The notes: generated by a model not told the origin, from the letters alone. 64,000 nucleotides of DNA from Pseudomethylobacillus aquaticus (GCF_003730115.1 NZ_RJVP01000008.1:1-64000), one strand, 5' to 3'; positions 53,567-63,063 are shown, counted from the stretch's first letter. Numbers and translations are program-made.

Positions 53567-54166
53567 ATGACTGCATCCATTGAACGCTATACCCGAACAG
53601 CCGTGATACTGCATTGGCTGATCGCCTTCGGCGTGCTGTTCATGTTCGCGCTGGGCTGGTACATGAGCGAACTGCCCAAGGACGGCGCCAAAGCCATGAG
53701 CTACGATCTGTTCGACCTGGGGCTCTATACCTGGCATCTTGCAGAAGAAGCCTCACCCCGCACTTTCTATTTCAACCTGCACAAGTCCATAGGCGTGACC
53801 TTGCTGGCATTGATCCTTATCCGCGTAGTATGGCGTTTGACGCATCGACCACCTGCGCTACTGGGCACGCTCAAGGCATGGGAAAAAGCACTGGCCAACA
53901 AGGTGCACACCTTGCTGTATCTGCTTATGGTGGCGATGCCGGTCAGCGGTCTCATCATGGCGGTGGCCAGTAAATATGGTGTCAAATGGTTCGGACTACC
54001 TTTGCTGAGCGGCCTGGACGACAAGGGTTTGCGCGAGATCTTTGTGGAGGTGCACGAGCTTGTTGGCGTTGTGTTCATCACCTTCATCGTGTTGCACATC
54101 CTGGGTGCGCTCAAGCATAGATTCATCAATAGGGACGATACGCTGAAGCGCATGTCGATACATTGA
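53567..54166 (+). CDS. Cytochrome b561
   Basis: The 199-residue protein follows GAGG. It has four membrane helices with haem-ligand histidines in AVILHWLIAFGVLFMFALGW, NLHKSIGVTLLALILIRVVWRLTHRPP, ALANKVHTLLYLLMVAMPVSG and EVHELVGVVFITFIVLHILGALKHRFI, as in prokaryotic CybB-type b561. Such proteins move electrons between quinone and periplasmic acceptors. Here it is flanked by two quinoprotein-associated genes, so a link to PQQ enzyme electron flow is likely. A bidirectional terminator follows. Confidence 0.93.
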   Translation: MTASIERYTRTAVILHWLIAFGVLFMFALGWYMSELPKDGAKAMSYDLFDLGLYTWHLAEEASPRTFYFNLHKSIGVTLLALILIRVVWRLTHRPPALLGTLKAWEKALANKVHTLLYLLMVAMPVSGLIMAVASKYGVKWFGLPLLSGLDDKGLREIFVEVHELVGVVFITFIVLHILGALKHRFINRDDTLKRMSIH

Positions 54167-54179
54167 ATATCCGCAGATG

Positions 54180-54206
54180 AAAAAGGGCGCTCACAGCGCC
54201 CTTTTT
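54180..54206. terminator. Bidirectional terminator between cytochrome b561 and the SoxYZ-like gene
   Basis: AAAAAGGGCGC pairs with GCGCCCTTTTT across a five-base loop (TCACA). It serves the two convergent genes. Confidence 0.95.
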
Positions 54207-54218
54207 GTCTGATTGACC

Positions 54219-55031
54219 CTAGCTTTTCAACTCGGTCTGATGGCTGAAGGACTTGCCTTCATTATCGACGGCCTGAACTTCCAGTGTGCCTGCGGTGGCC
54301 GGGATGAAATTGAACTTAAGATAAGGATCTTCACTGGTCCCCACCCCAAAATCCACGGTCATCACCGGCTTCTTGTTATAGACGAAATCAGCTTTCTTGA
54401 TATAGAACGCAGGCAGGAATCCTTGCGAAACCAGATCACGCTGCAGACCGGTGCGCATCGGATGCTTGATGATGAAGGTGGCCGCGGTTGGGCTGCCGAA
54501 GCTGGCTGGCGCTTCTATGTTCATCTTGATCTTGCCGGCACTGGCGCGCACAGCGGCTTCGTCGTTATCTATGGTGCCACCACAGCCGCCTGCAGCGCGG
54601 ATAGGGATCGCCGACATATACAGTTTGCCATCTGCCGTTTCGCCGATGGCACGTACAAAGGAATCAGTTTCCAGGCGGATGCGCGTGGACAGGTTGAACT
54701 TGCCCAGTTGCTCGGTCAGATGGTAAGTGGCTGCCAGCTGGATAGGGTTGGCATCCACGATGATGTAGATCTTTTTGATGGCGTTGGCATCTGCCTGGGT
54801 CTGGTCGACGGCGATAGAGAACGGTACTTGAGCACCGCTTTCTGCCCGTTTGGGTGCGGTCAGCACAATGAACGGTACATTATCCTCGATGGGGCGCTGG
54901 GCAAAGAACGCTTCTTTGACCACTGGCCACAACTTGGGGTCGGCTTCAGCCCACGCTCCAGAGCTCAGGCTGACCAGCATGCCAGCCAACGCGATTTTGA
55001 CGAACAGTAAATGTTTGACCACGATTGCCAT
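54219..55031 (-). CDS. Quinoprotein dehydrogenase-associated SoxYZ-like carrier
   Basis: The 270-residue exported protein fuses a SoxY-like and a SoxZ-like domain. After a signal peptide (about 1-29) the SoxY-like part ends in AAGGCGG, with Cys150 matching the swinging-arm cysteine to which SoxY covalently binds substrates. From about 165 the SoxZ-like part begins and contains FIIKHPMRTGLQRDL. Fusions of this kind are known to accompany PQQ dehydrogenases and the zinc hydrolase found 0.9 kb away. A role as a periplasmic covalent carrier is inferred; the cargo is unknown. Confidence 0.9.
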   Translation of the reverse strand: MAIVVKHLLFVKIALAGMLVSLSSGAWAEADPKLWPVVKEAFFAQRPIEDNVPFIVLTAPKRAESGAQVPFSIAVDQTQADANAIKKIYIIVDANPIQLAATYHLTEQLGKFNLSTRIRLETDSFVRAIGETADGKLYMSAIPIRAAGGCGGTIDNDEAAVRASAGKIKMNIEAPASFGSPTAATFIIKHPMRTGLQRDLVSQGFLPAFYIKKADFVYNKKPVMTVDFGVGTSEDPYLKFNFIPATAGTLEVQAVDNEGKSFSHQTELKS

Positions 55032-55272
55032 CTCCTTAATACGCTATTTTTAGTATCCAGCCAGTCACCAGGCGGGCATTACACGCCGTGCTATCACTTG
55101 GTCGTGCGTGCCGGTCGTTCATTACTCTGCGGATGTGATTCCCAGCGCCTGTGATTCCCAGCGCCAGCCTTGCTGAGACACGCTACACAAGACTTAATAT
55201 CAAGCATAGGCCAGACCTGCGCACTGGTCTGTGACTTAGGTTACTTAAGCCAGATACGATACCGCATCATCA

Positions 55273-57396
55273 TCAGAAACGGTAAGTGGCATTCAGGCCT
55301 AGCAACCAGTTGGTGCCCGCTGCTGGTTCAAAGAAACGGGCGTTACCATCATTGACGCGTACCGAGCCTATGTAGTTCTTGTCGAAGATGTTTTCCACAC
55401 GCAGATACTGGCTGAAGCGCCAGTTCTGCAGCTTCTGTTCGAAACCGGCGCGCAGGTTGAAGATGGTGTAGGACGGCGCGCTGTCCGTGTTGGTGTCGTT
55501 GACGTAGGCTTTGCTGTTGTGACGGGCCTCGATGGCGGTACGGAAGCCGCTGGCGACATGTTTCCACGCGGCTTCAGCATAGATCTGCGTATGGTAGGTG
55601 CCCGGGATCACGTTGCCAGCGGTGATGGTGTTGCCGGATGCCGTGGTGAAATCCGAGTCGAACTTGGCGTTGAGCAGGGTGTAAGCGCCATACAGCGTGA
55701 CGTTGTGCGGTAGCTGCGACTCGATGGACAACTCGGCACCGTTGCGACTGGTTTTGTTCGCATTGGCATAGGTGGCGATGCCATTGACGTTGTTGTCCAG
55801 TACGATCTCATCGTCCGTGGTGATCTTGAACAGGCTGAGGTTGGCGCGTGTGTTGTCGCTCAGGAAAGCCTTGGCACCCACCTCGAAATTGCGGCTTTCG
55901 CTGGGCTTGAGGCGCAGGTTCGGCGTACTGGTGTTGGCGGGGTTGGCGAAAGCCACTTCAATAAAGGTCGGTGTTTCAAAACCGGTGCCGTAGTTCGCAT
56001 ACAGATTGAAGGCCGGGTTGAGTTTCCAGACGGCACCGATCACTGGCGTGGTCTTGCGGTAGCTGACGCCACCGCTGTTATCGCCACTGCCGTTGTTGAT
56101 CAGCTGGTCGTCGATGTCCAGGCTGATCTTGGTGCGGCGCACCCCCAGATGCAGGTCCACATCGTCACGCACTGACCATTTGGCCTGTGCGTACTGATCA
56201 AAATTGCGCGCGATGTTCTTTTCGTCACGGTTCAATATCCCCAGGTTGGAACCGCTGGCGGTGTTGGTGTCGGTGCGGTCATCTTCCATCCTGCCGTACG
56301 TGGTGCCCAGGCTGAAGCTGTAGGGTTGGCCCAGCAGCATGCCACGGTTGTCCCAGCGTGCATCCATGCCCCAGAACTCGCGCGAGATCTGGCTGGTACG
56401 GCCTAGCGTGCCCAGGGCATTGCGTGGCAGCAACTGTTCGTTCTCGCGAGTGCCCAGATAGTTGGTGATGACCACAGCATTGTGTTCGTTCACTTGATGA
56501 TCAAGCTTGAAACCCACTTGCGCGTGGCTGCGGCTGACCTGGGTTCTGGCATTGATGGCCGCATCGACCACACTCTTGGGCTGGCTGAAGGCTTGCGCAC
56601 GCGTCAGCCCGAGTGGATCTTGTGCATCCTGCTCGAACCAGTTGACCAGCGTGGTCAGCTGGGTGTCTTCATTGAGGTTGAACCTGAATTTGGCAGTGCC
56701 CTGTTTTTTTTCGTTGGCACTGCGATCGCGGTAACCGTCGGATGAGTATTGAGAGTAATTGAGCAGGTATTCCATGCCATCTTCGGTACCCGCCGCGCGC
56801 AGCGTTTCCTGATGGGTGTTGTAACTGCCCAATAACAGGCCGCCGGACAATTCAGGTGAGCGCGGTGCATCTTCGGTCAGCATCTGGATCACCCCGCCCG
56901 AGGAGTTGCCGTATAGCGCAGAGAACGGGCCACGCATGACTTCGATGCCTTTGACTACGCCCAGGTCCACGATGCCGGGCTGACCTTGCCCGTCCGGCAT
57001 GGTCAACGGGATGCCGTCGACATAGACACGCACACCACGTACCCCGAATGCGGAGCGTGCGCCGAAGCCACGTGTGGAGATCTGCGGGTCCTGTGCCATC
57101 TGGGTGCGGCTCTGGGCGGTGATGCCGGGCACGCGGATCAGGCTTTCAGACAAGGTCATCTTGGCCTGGCCATCCTGGATCTTGTCTTGTTCGACCAGAT
57201 CGATCGCCACGGGCAGATCAAAGCTGTCGGTTGCTTGTCGCGTTGCCGTCACCACCACTGGAGCAAGGATGATGGCTGTCTTAGCCGGTGCCGGTTTATC
57301 TGCAGCGGCGGTTGGCTGGGCTGGTTCAGCAACGCTGTAACTGGAGAAAGCGCACGCGAACAGCACGGCACAGGGGAGTGTTTTTCTTGTGAACAT
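55273..57396 (-). CDS. pqqU: TonB-dependent outer-membrane receptor, YncD/PqqU-like (candidate PQQ uptake receptor)
   Basis: The 707-residue protein has a signal peptide, a TonB box region (VVVTATRQ), a plug domain and a 22-stranded barrel ending in Phe (LGLNATYRF). Many stretches match E. coli YncD as I recall it: LSESLIRVPGI, RGFGARSAFGVRGVRVYVDGIP, MPDGQGQPG, RGPFSALYGNSSGGV, NYGTGFETPTFIEV, and NIFDKNYIGSVRVN followed by ARFFEPAAG. YncD, renamed PqqU, takes up pyrroloquinoline quinone. The gene lies in a quinoprotein-relay cluster with tonB nearby, which supports PQQ as the ligand. A lanthanophore or siderophore ligand is the main alternative. Confidence 0.82.
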   Translation of the reverse strand: MFTRKTLPCAVLFACAFSSYSVAEPAQPTAAADKPAPAKTAIILAPVVVTATRQATDSFDLPVAIDLVEQDKIQDGQAKMTLSESLIRVPGITAQSRTQMAQDPQISTRGFGARSAFGVRGVRVYVDGIPLTMPDGQGQPGIVDLGVVKGIEVMRGPFSALYGNSSGGVIQMLTEDAPRSPELSGGLLLGSYNTHQETLRAAGTEDGMEYLLNYSQYSSDGYRDRSANEKKQGTAKFRFNLNEDTQLTTLVNWFEQDAQDPLGLTRAQAFSQPKSVVDAAINARTQVSRSHAQVGFKLDHQVNEHNAVVITNYLGTRENEQLLPRNALGTLGRTSQISREFWGMDARWDNRGMLLGQPYSFSLGTTYGRMEDDRTDTNTASGSNLGILNRDEKNIARNFDQYAQAKWSVRDDVDLHLGVRRTKISLDIDDQLINNGSGDNSGGVSYRKTTPVIGAVWKLNPAFNLYANYGTGFETPTFIEVAFANPANTSTPNLRLKPSESRNFEVGAKAFLSDNTRANLSLFKITTDDEIVLDNNVNGIATYANANKTSRNGAELSIESQLPHNVTLYGAYTLLNAKFDSDFTTASGNTITAGNVIPGTYHTQIYAEAAWKHVASGFRTAIEARHNSKAYVNDTNTDSAPSYTIFNLRAGFEQKLQNWRFSQYLRVENIFDKNYIGSVRVNDGNARFFEPAAGTNWLLGLNATYRF

Positions 57397-57589
57397 GGTA
57401 GACCTGGATGCAATTAATTTTTGACTGCGGAGCGTATAACATTCCGCGCTATAAATACATCAGGATTATCATGATTCCTTATAGTGAATGTCCAGAAGAC
57501 ACGCGCCAACAAGACAGACAGCACATGCGCGCGCATCAACAGCACATGTGTCGCGCGGTCCTGTTCACCACGACGGTCTCACCGTGGTC

Positions 57590-58870
57590 TTAGATCAAAC
57601 CTTCCAGCAGTTGTACCTGCACAGTTTGCAGCGCAGGCAGATCGCCGGTTTCTTCACTGAGTACGATGAAGCAATTGGCTAGCGACATCGAGCTCAACAT
57701 GCCCGAACCCTGGCCGCCAGTGGTGCGTACTTTCCAGCTGCCATCCTGGTCTGTGAATAGGATGCCGCGCTGGAACTCGGTGCGGCCTTTCAGCTTGCGT
57801 ATCGGGTCTATGCATACTGCTTGCAAGAGCGGCAAGGGAGCCGGGTCAGCTTGCCCCATCAGCACCAGCATGGCTTCGCGTACGAACTGATAAAAGGTCA
57901 CCATCACGGCAACCGGGTTGCCGGGCAAACCGAAGTAATGTGCTTGACCTACTTTGCCATAAGCCAGCGGGCGACCGGGTTTCATCGCGATCTTCCAGAA
58001 CACGACCTGGCCCAGTTTGGCCAGCAGTGCCTTGATATGATCTGCTTCGCCTACCGACACGCCGCCGCTGGTCAGGATCACATCGGCACAGGCCGAGGCA
58101 TCCAGCAAGGTCTGCTCCAGCAAGGCCGGGTCATCAGGGACCACCCCCATGTCGATCACTTCTACACCCAGACGCATCAGCATGCCATATAGGGTGTAAC
58201 GGTTGCTGTCGTAGACCTGTCCGCTGGCCAGGGGCTGGCCTATGCTGGCCAGCTCGTCGCCAGTGGAGAAGAAGGCCGCGCGCAATTTGCGCCAGACGCG
58301 CACTTCCCCCAGCCCTAATGAGGCCAGCACACCAAGATCTGCCGGGCGCAGCAGATGACCGGCAGCGAGTACCACCTGGCCTTGTTTGAGATCTTCCCCG
58401 GCGAGGCGTGTGTTCATGCCGCGTTTCAGGCTTTGCTGAAACGCGATGTGATCACCTTCTATCTGTACGCGCTCCTGCACCACCACGGTGTCGCTACCTG
58501 CCGGCAGCATGGCCCCGGTCATGATGCGCACGCACTGGCCGGGTGCCAGCTTGCCGGTGTATGGCGTTCCGGCAAAGGCGGTACCCGTGATGTGCAAGCG
58601 CGTTACCGACTCCCCCTGCAGATCGTCGGCATTGAATGCATAGCCGTCCATGGCCGAATTGTCATGGTTCGGCACATTGTGTGGTGACAGGATATCGGCG
58701 GCCAGTACACGCCCCAGCGCAGCACGCAGTGCCAGGGATTCTATGCCAGTGACCGGGCTAAGGTAGTCGCGAATGACACGGCGTGCCTGCGCCACCGGCA
58801 TGGAGTTCGGGTCGTAATCATCCAGGCAGCTGGCATTGTGAATCAGTTCGGTGATGGGTTTGCTCGACAT
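57590..58870 (-). CDS. moeA: Molybdopterin molybdotransferase
   Basis: MoeA inserts molybdate into adenylated molybdopterin. The 426-residue protein has HNVPNHDNSAMDGYAFNADDL (about 64-84), APGQCVRIMTGAMLPAGSDTVV, the MoCF-fold motif DVILTSGGVSVGEADHI and FGLPGNPVAVMVTFYQFV. Length is typical. It is last in a minus-strand moaA-mobA-mobB-moeA cluster, starting 16 bases after mobB. Confidence 0.96.
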   Translation of the reverse strand: MSSKPITELIHNASCLDDYDPNSMPVAQARRVIRDYLSPVTGIESLALRAALGRVLAADILSPHNVPNHDNSAMDGYAFNADDLQGESVTRLHITGTAFAGTPYTGKLAPGQCVRIMTGAMLPAGSDTVVVQERVQIEGDHIAFQQSLKRGMNTRLAGEDLKQGQVVLAAGHLLRPADLGVLASLGLGEVRVWRKLRAAFFSTGDELASIGQPLASGQVYDSNRYTLYGMLMRLGVEVIDMGVVPDDPALLEQTLLDASACADVILTSGGVSVGEADHIKALLAKLGQVVFWKIAMKPGRPLAYGKVGQAHYFGLPGNPVAVMVTFYQFVREAMLVLMGQADPAPLPLLQAVCIDPIRKLKGRTEFQRGILFTDQDGSWKVRTTGGQGSGMLSSMSLANCFIVLSEETGDLPALQTVQVQLLEGLI

Positions 58871-58886
58871 GGGGGGCTCGACTCAA

Positions 58887-59447
58887 CTAAGTTTGCGGCA
58901 TAAGTCCGTTTGCTGCATTCATCCAGTTCAGAATGAAGCGTGCAACCGTGACCGGGTTATTCAGATCCAGCACAGGCAAGCTGCTATCTAGCTGGCCATC
59001 GCTGGCGATGGCGATGATGTCTGGATCTTGTGCTGACAGTAGCGGCATATTCAGGGCAGGGCGGTGGATCTCGATCTTGGCCAAGGCTTCGTGCCTGAAG
59101 CCTTCTACCAGTACCAGGTCGGTATAGCGTGCGTCCAGCTGCGACACCAGCACTTGCAGGCTGGGTTCCTCGGCCTGCAGGCTGGGGATGCGGGACAGCT
59201 CGGTCATCAGTGCCCAGCGATGCCGGGAGCCTATCAGTGTCTGCACTGCGCCGGCTTCGCGCAGGCGGTAACTGTCCTTGCCCGGGTGATCGATATCGAA
59301 ACGATGATGGGCGTGTTTGATCACCGAGACGCGCAAGCCTTCAGCGATCAGCAAGGGGATCAGCTGGGTGAGCAGGGTGGTTTTTCCTGCCCCGCTACCA
59401 TAGGCGCATATGCCAAGCAGTCGGGGCACTTGAGCTGGGGCACTCAT
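58887..59447 (-). CDS. mobB: Molybdopterin-guanine dinucleotide biosynthesis adapter MobB
   Basis: MobB is a GTPase that assists MobA. The 186-residue protein has a P-loop GICAYGSGAGKTTLLTQLIPLL (about 12-33, with GSGAGKT), HAHHRFDIDHPGKDSYRLREAGA and DLVLVEGFRHEALAKIEIHR. It overlaps mobA by four bases (ATGA-type). Confidence 0.95.
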   Translation of the reverse strand: MSAPAQVPRLLGICAYGSGAGKTTLLTQLIPLLIAEGLRVSVIKHAHHRFDIDHPGKDSYRLREAGAVQTLIGSRHRWALMTELSRIPSLQAEEPSLQVLVSQLDARYTDLVLVEGFRHEALAKIEIHRPALNMPLLSAQDPDIIAIASDGQLDSSLPVLDLNNPVTVARFILNWMNAANGLMPQT

Positions 59448-60070
59448 GGCGACGATCCTGTTTCGGCCCGGTATGTGTCACTGGCTGCGAGCGCCTCCAG
59501 TTCATCCAGTGTGTTGATGTTGCAGAAGGCAGAGGCATCGTCAAAGCGCACGTGTACGCACTTGATGCTGTTCTGCCAGTGATCCACTTTGCGACCACCT
59601 TGCTGCAGAAATTGCTGCAGTCCCGGCAACAATTGAGTGCGACACAGGCAGAACACCGGTTGTGTTTGCCCGGCACTGCTGGCAACGGCGATCTCTGCGT
59701 CAGTTTCCAGTAGTGCAGCCAGCAGTCGCGGCGCCAGGTCTGCAGCTAACAGCGGCGCATCGCATGGTACGCATAGCAGCAGGGCATGCCGGCTGGCGCG
59801 CATGCCGGCGGCTATCCCGGCCAGCGGGCCGGCAAAGTCGGTGATGTGGTCGCTGATGACAGGGTGGCCGAATGCCGCATATTGGGTTTGATGACGATTG
59901 GCGTTGATCAGCACTTCGCTGACTTGTGGGCGCAGGCGCTCCAGTACGCTGACGATCATGGGACGTGCCCGGTAATCTGCCAGACCTTTGTCCAGGCCGC
60001 CCATGCGGCGTGCCAATCCGCCAGCCAGGATCAGGCCGCTGATGGGGTGGGAGTGGGCTGGGGTGTTCAT
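59444..60070 (-). CDS. mobA: Molybdenum cofactor guanylyltransferase
   Basis: MobA attaches GMP to molybdopterin to form the bis-MGD precursor used by formate dehydrogenase and similar enzymes. The 208-residue protein shows GLILAGGLARRMGGLDKGL (about 12-30), the GT-A metal-binding CVPCDAPLLAADL (about 100-112) and FCNINTLDELEAL near the end. It sits 33 bases after moaA. Bis-MGD enzymes such as formate dehydrogenase are central to methylotrophs. Confidence 0.95.
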   Translation of the reverse strand: MNTPAHSHPISGLILAGGLARRMGGLDKGLADYRARPMIVSVLERLRPQVSEVLINANRHQTQYAAFGHPVISDHITDFAGPLAGIAAGMRASRHALLLCVPCDAPLLAADLAPRLLAALLETDAEIAVASSAGQTQPVFCLCRTQLLPGLQQFLQQGGRKVDHWQNSIKCVHVRFDDASAFCNINTLDELEALAASDTYRAETGSSP

Positions 60071-60103
60071 GTGGATGGTGCTGGTGCGGTGATGGATTGC
60101 GTA

Positions 60104-61108
60104 TCAGCCACCGGTGACGGACATGAAGCGCACCACGGCGGGTGTGGCCCGCTTGAGATCGAAATCATGACCTTTGGGTTTGATCTGCATGGAACCCACG
60201 ATGGCGGCGATCAGCGGCGCATCGTCTTCCGGGTGCTCGCGCAGCAGAGGCATCAGGTCCACTTTGCTGTCCTGACCCAGGCACAGGAACAACTCGCCCT
60301 TGCAGGTGATGCGTACGCGGTTGCAGGCTTCGCAGAAGTTATGGCTGTGCGGCGAGATCATGCCTATTCTGGTCTGCGTGCCCGCCACACGCCAGTAGCG
60401 CGCTGGCCCCCCTGTGGTTTCGGTGCTGGCGACCAGCGGGTAGTGGGCTTGCAGTAGCTTGAGGGTGTCGGCGTTGCTGACGCAGGTGCTATCACGTTCA
60501 TGATCCACGGCACCCAGGGGCATCTCTTCGATGTAGGCGATGTCCAGGCCTTCTTCTATGGCGAACTTGAGCAGCGGCAGCGCCTCGTCGTCATTGATGC
60601 CACGCATCAGCACGGTATTCAGTTTGATGTTCTGGAAGCCAGCCAGTTTGGCAGCCTGGATACCGCGCAGCACCTTGTCCAGGTCACCCACGCGTGTGAT
60701 GCGGCGGAAGCGTTCCGGGTCCAGGCTGTCCAGGCTGATGTTGATGCGCTTGACCCCCGCTTCACGCAGCCCGGCAGCCTGCTGTTCGAGCTGCGAGCCA
60801 TTGGTGGTCAGCACCAGCTCACGCAGCCCGTCCAGCTTGCCTATGGTGTTGAACAGCCACAAGGCGTTTTTTCGTACCAATGGCTCGCCGCCAGTGATGC
60901 GCACCTTGCCTACGCCCAGAGCAACAAACACACGCACCAGGCGCGCGCATTCTTCCAGGCTCAGCACCTCATTGCGTGGCAGAAACGTCATCTCCTCTGC
61001 CATGCAGTACACACAGCGGAAGTCGCAGCGATCGGTGATCGAAAGCCGGATGTAATCTACGGTGCGACCATAACGGTCGACGAGTGTGGGACGGTCACTG
61101 CCTGACAT
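60104..61108 (-). CDS. moaA: GTP 3',8-cyclase MoaA
   Basis: MoaA is a radical SAM enzyme that, with MoaC, makes cyclic pyranopterin from GTP. The 334-residue protein has the SAM-cluster motif CDFRCVYCMAE (about 28-38), GGEPLVRKN, and the C-terminal cluster C-x2-C-x13-C as NFCEACNRVRITCKGELFLCLGQ. It ends in SVTGG, with the GG tail required for activity. It is first in the moaA-mobA-mobB-moeA operon. Confidence 0.97.
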   Translation of the reverse strand: MSGSDRPTLVDRYGRTVDYIRLSITDRCDFRCVYCMAEEMTFLPRNEVLSLEECARLVRVFVALGVGKVRITGGEPLVRKNALWLFNTIGKLDGLRELVLTTNGSQLEQQAAGLREAGVKRINISLDSLDPERFRRITRVGDLDKVLRGIQAAKLAGFQNIKLNTVLMRGINDDEALPLLKFAIEEGLDIAYIEEMPLGAVDHERDSTCVSNADTLKLLQAHYPLVASTETTGGPARYWRVAGTQTRIGMISPHSHNFCEACNRVRITCKGELFLCLGQDSKVDLMPLLREHPEDDAPLIAAIVGSMQIKPKGHDFDLKRATPAVVRFMSVTGG

Positions 61109-61278
61109 GAGGGCCCTGATAATGGTGGCTTGATGAAGCGCCTTGGAGTTTCGATTCTAAGCGTTTAACCGGGTGTATACAATCCTGTATGCCAGCGGCT
61201 TGGGCACATCGGGCTGATTTGTCTGTCGCAAGATACGCTGAGCGCGGCCGGGCGCTCGGCCTCAAGCCCAGGATCGCT

Positions 61279-62922
61279 TCAGCCAGGCAGGCGTTGATAC
61301 AGGCGAAAGCTTTCGCGGCGCTCAGCTGCGCGTTTTCCTTCCCAGATCAGCTGCCAGCGGTTGTCTGGCCAGACCTTGGCTTTGCCACGCTCGTCCTGGA
61401 TCAAGTGGAAATCGCAGTCTTCTCCGCTGCTGACGGTGCGCAGATCTGTGTAGTAGTCGAGCAAGGCTTTTTGTGGCGTGCCCAGTCTGGTTTGCAGGAT
61501 GCAGCGTGGAGTGGACTGGATCGCGTGGCCTATGCCCAGCATCACCGACTGATAGCTTCTGGCTGAATCGATCCACGGTAGCCACAGTGTCATCAGCAGT
61601 GTCCAGACGATGGTCATGCCCACGGCCCAATCGGTGACTGCCGTGCGGTTGGAGCGCCTGGCCTTGATCACGACCAGCAGCCAGACCAGCGTGGCCAGGC
61701 CGCCAGCCAGCAAGCCCCACCAGCTCAGCTCCGGGGTGGTCACGCCAGACAGGAACTGCATGCGTTCCTGGAGTTTTGCGGGGGCACCAAGCACCATCGC
61801 GTACCAGCCTAACCAGATCAACAAGCCCATGCTGCCAAACAACATCAAGCCAAACCAGTTGAGCAGGCCTGAGGCGCCGCGCTTCAAGGTTTCGATGCTG
61901 CCGCCCGCGAGCAACGCCAATGGTAGTAATAGCGGTAGTGTGTCGCTGCCCCGGTCTTCGCCAGCATAGCCCAGCCAAAGCAGACAGGCGCTGAAGAACA
62001 CGAGCAGCAACTGAAAGCGCGGGTTAGTGAGTAATTCGCGGCGGAAATGCCACAGCCCCCATGCGGCGATGGGGAGGGCCGGCCAGGCATACCAACCCAG
62101 GGTTTTTAAAAAATAAGCATGCTGCTGTTGGCCGAACTGGCTGATGCTGTGATGCCACCAGCCATACATCAAGGCTGGGTTGTCTGCCAACAGCAGTGCT
62201 GGCCATGCCAGCACGAGTGGCAGTGCGATCAGGCTGCCCAGCGTGATCGCGGTGAGGTAGGGCTTTCCCCGCCAGGCCTTGAACAGCAGGGGCATGCTCA
62301 GCATCGCGCTGACCAGAATCAATGCGGAGAGTATACCGGTGCTCAAGAAGCTGATGCTGATCGCGCTACCCAGCAGCACGCTGGCGCGATAGGGACGCCT
62401 ACGGCTCAATGCCAGCGCATACAGCCCCATGGCACTGCCAGTGAGAGCGGCCAGTTGGGGCATCAAGGTGTGGGCGGCGATCACCAGTCCGATCGAGCTG
62501 ATGAACACAAAGGTGGTGAGCCTGCCCCCACCTGTACCCCACAGTTCGCGCCCGGTCATGCCGATCAACAATAGCGTTAATGCCATCCACACGCCGGTCG
62601 CGACACGCGCGCCGTCGTGCATGGGCAGGAGGGGGGACAGCAGCGCCGCACTGGCCGCCGCGGTGAGGTGGAACAGGGGCGGCTCGTGTACACCGGTTTC
62701 GCCGACGGCGACAGGCGCGATCAGCGAACCACCGTTGAGCATGTCCTTCACGATGCTGATGCTGTGGGACTCGTCCGGCTTCCATGGTTGATGGCCGAAC
62801 AAGCCGATGCAAACCCACAACGTGCACAGCAGGATCAGCAAGCGGGTCTTGGCATTCTCTCCGATGCGCGCGCGGGGTGTGGCAAGATTGCCTTGCCAGT
62901 CATGTTCCAGTTCAAATGCCAT
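61279..62922 (-). CDS. GT39/ArnT-like membrane glycosyltransferase
   Basis: The 547-residue protein has about twelve membrane helices. Its N-terminus holds the GT39/83-type pattern PWKPDESHSISIVKDMLNGGSLIAPVAVGETGVHEPPLF, in which the acidic residues in the first periplasmic loop are catalytic in ArnT and the PMT family. These enzymes move a sugar from a polyprenyl carrier to lipid A or protein. The soluble C-terminal domain is short. The acceptor here is unknown; modification of the surface lipoproteins at 30-36 kb is one possibility, lipid A another. It is a single gene, downstream of rpmE on the same strand. Confidence 0.85.
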   Translation of the reverse strand: MAFELEHDWQGNLATPRARIGENAKTRLLILLCTLWVCIGLFGHQPWKPDESHSISIVKDMLNGGSLIAPVAVGETGVHEPPLFHLTAAASAALLSPLLPMHDGARVATGVWMALTLLLIGMTGRELWGTGGGRLTTFVFISSIGLVIAAHTLMPQLAALTGSAMGLYALALSRRRPYRASVLLGSAISISFLSTGILSALILVSAMLSMPLLFKAWRGKPYLTAITLGSLIALPLVLAWPALLLADNPALMYGWWHHSISQFGQQQHAYFLKTLGWYAWPALPIAAWGLWHFRRELLTNPRFQLLLVFFSACLLWLGYAGEDRGSDTLPLLLPLALLAGGSIETLKRGASGLLNWFGLMLFGSMGLLIWLGWYAMVLGAPAKLQERMQFLSGVTTPELSWWGLLAGGLATLVWLLVVIKARRSNRTAVTDWAVGMTIVWTLLMTLWLPWIDSARSYQSVMLGIGHAIQSTPRCILQTRLGTPQKALLDYYTDLRTVSSGEDCDFHLIQDERGKAKVWPDNRWQLIWEGKRAAERRESFRLYQRLPG

Positions 62923-63021
62923 AGGGGAATGATAGACGAATATTGCCGTTGAAAACTATCGGGGATGTTGCGCGACCAAGAGTTCGATTGGCCAAGAGTT
63001 AGATTGCCTGGCCGATAAAAC

Positions 63022-63047
63022 AAAAAGGCAGCCTAGGCTGCCTTTTT
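63022..63047. terminator. Terminator of rpmE
   Basis: AAAAAGGCAGCC-TA-GGCTGCCTTTTT reads as a near-perfect 26-base palindrome 17 bases beyond the rpmE stop on the minus strand. It ends in a T run in both directions. Confidence 0.92.
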
Positions 63048-63063
63048 ACCATGCAATGCGTGA

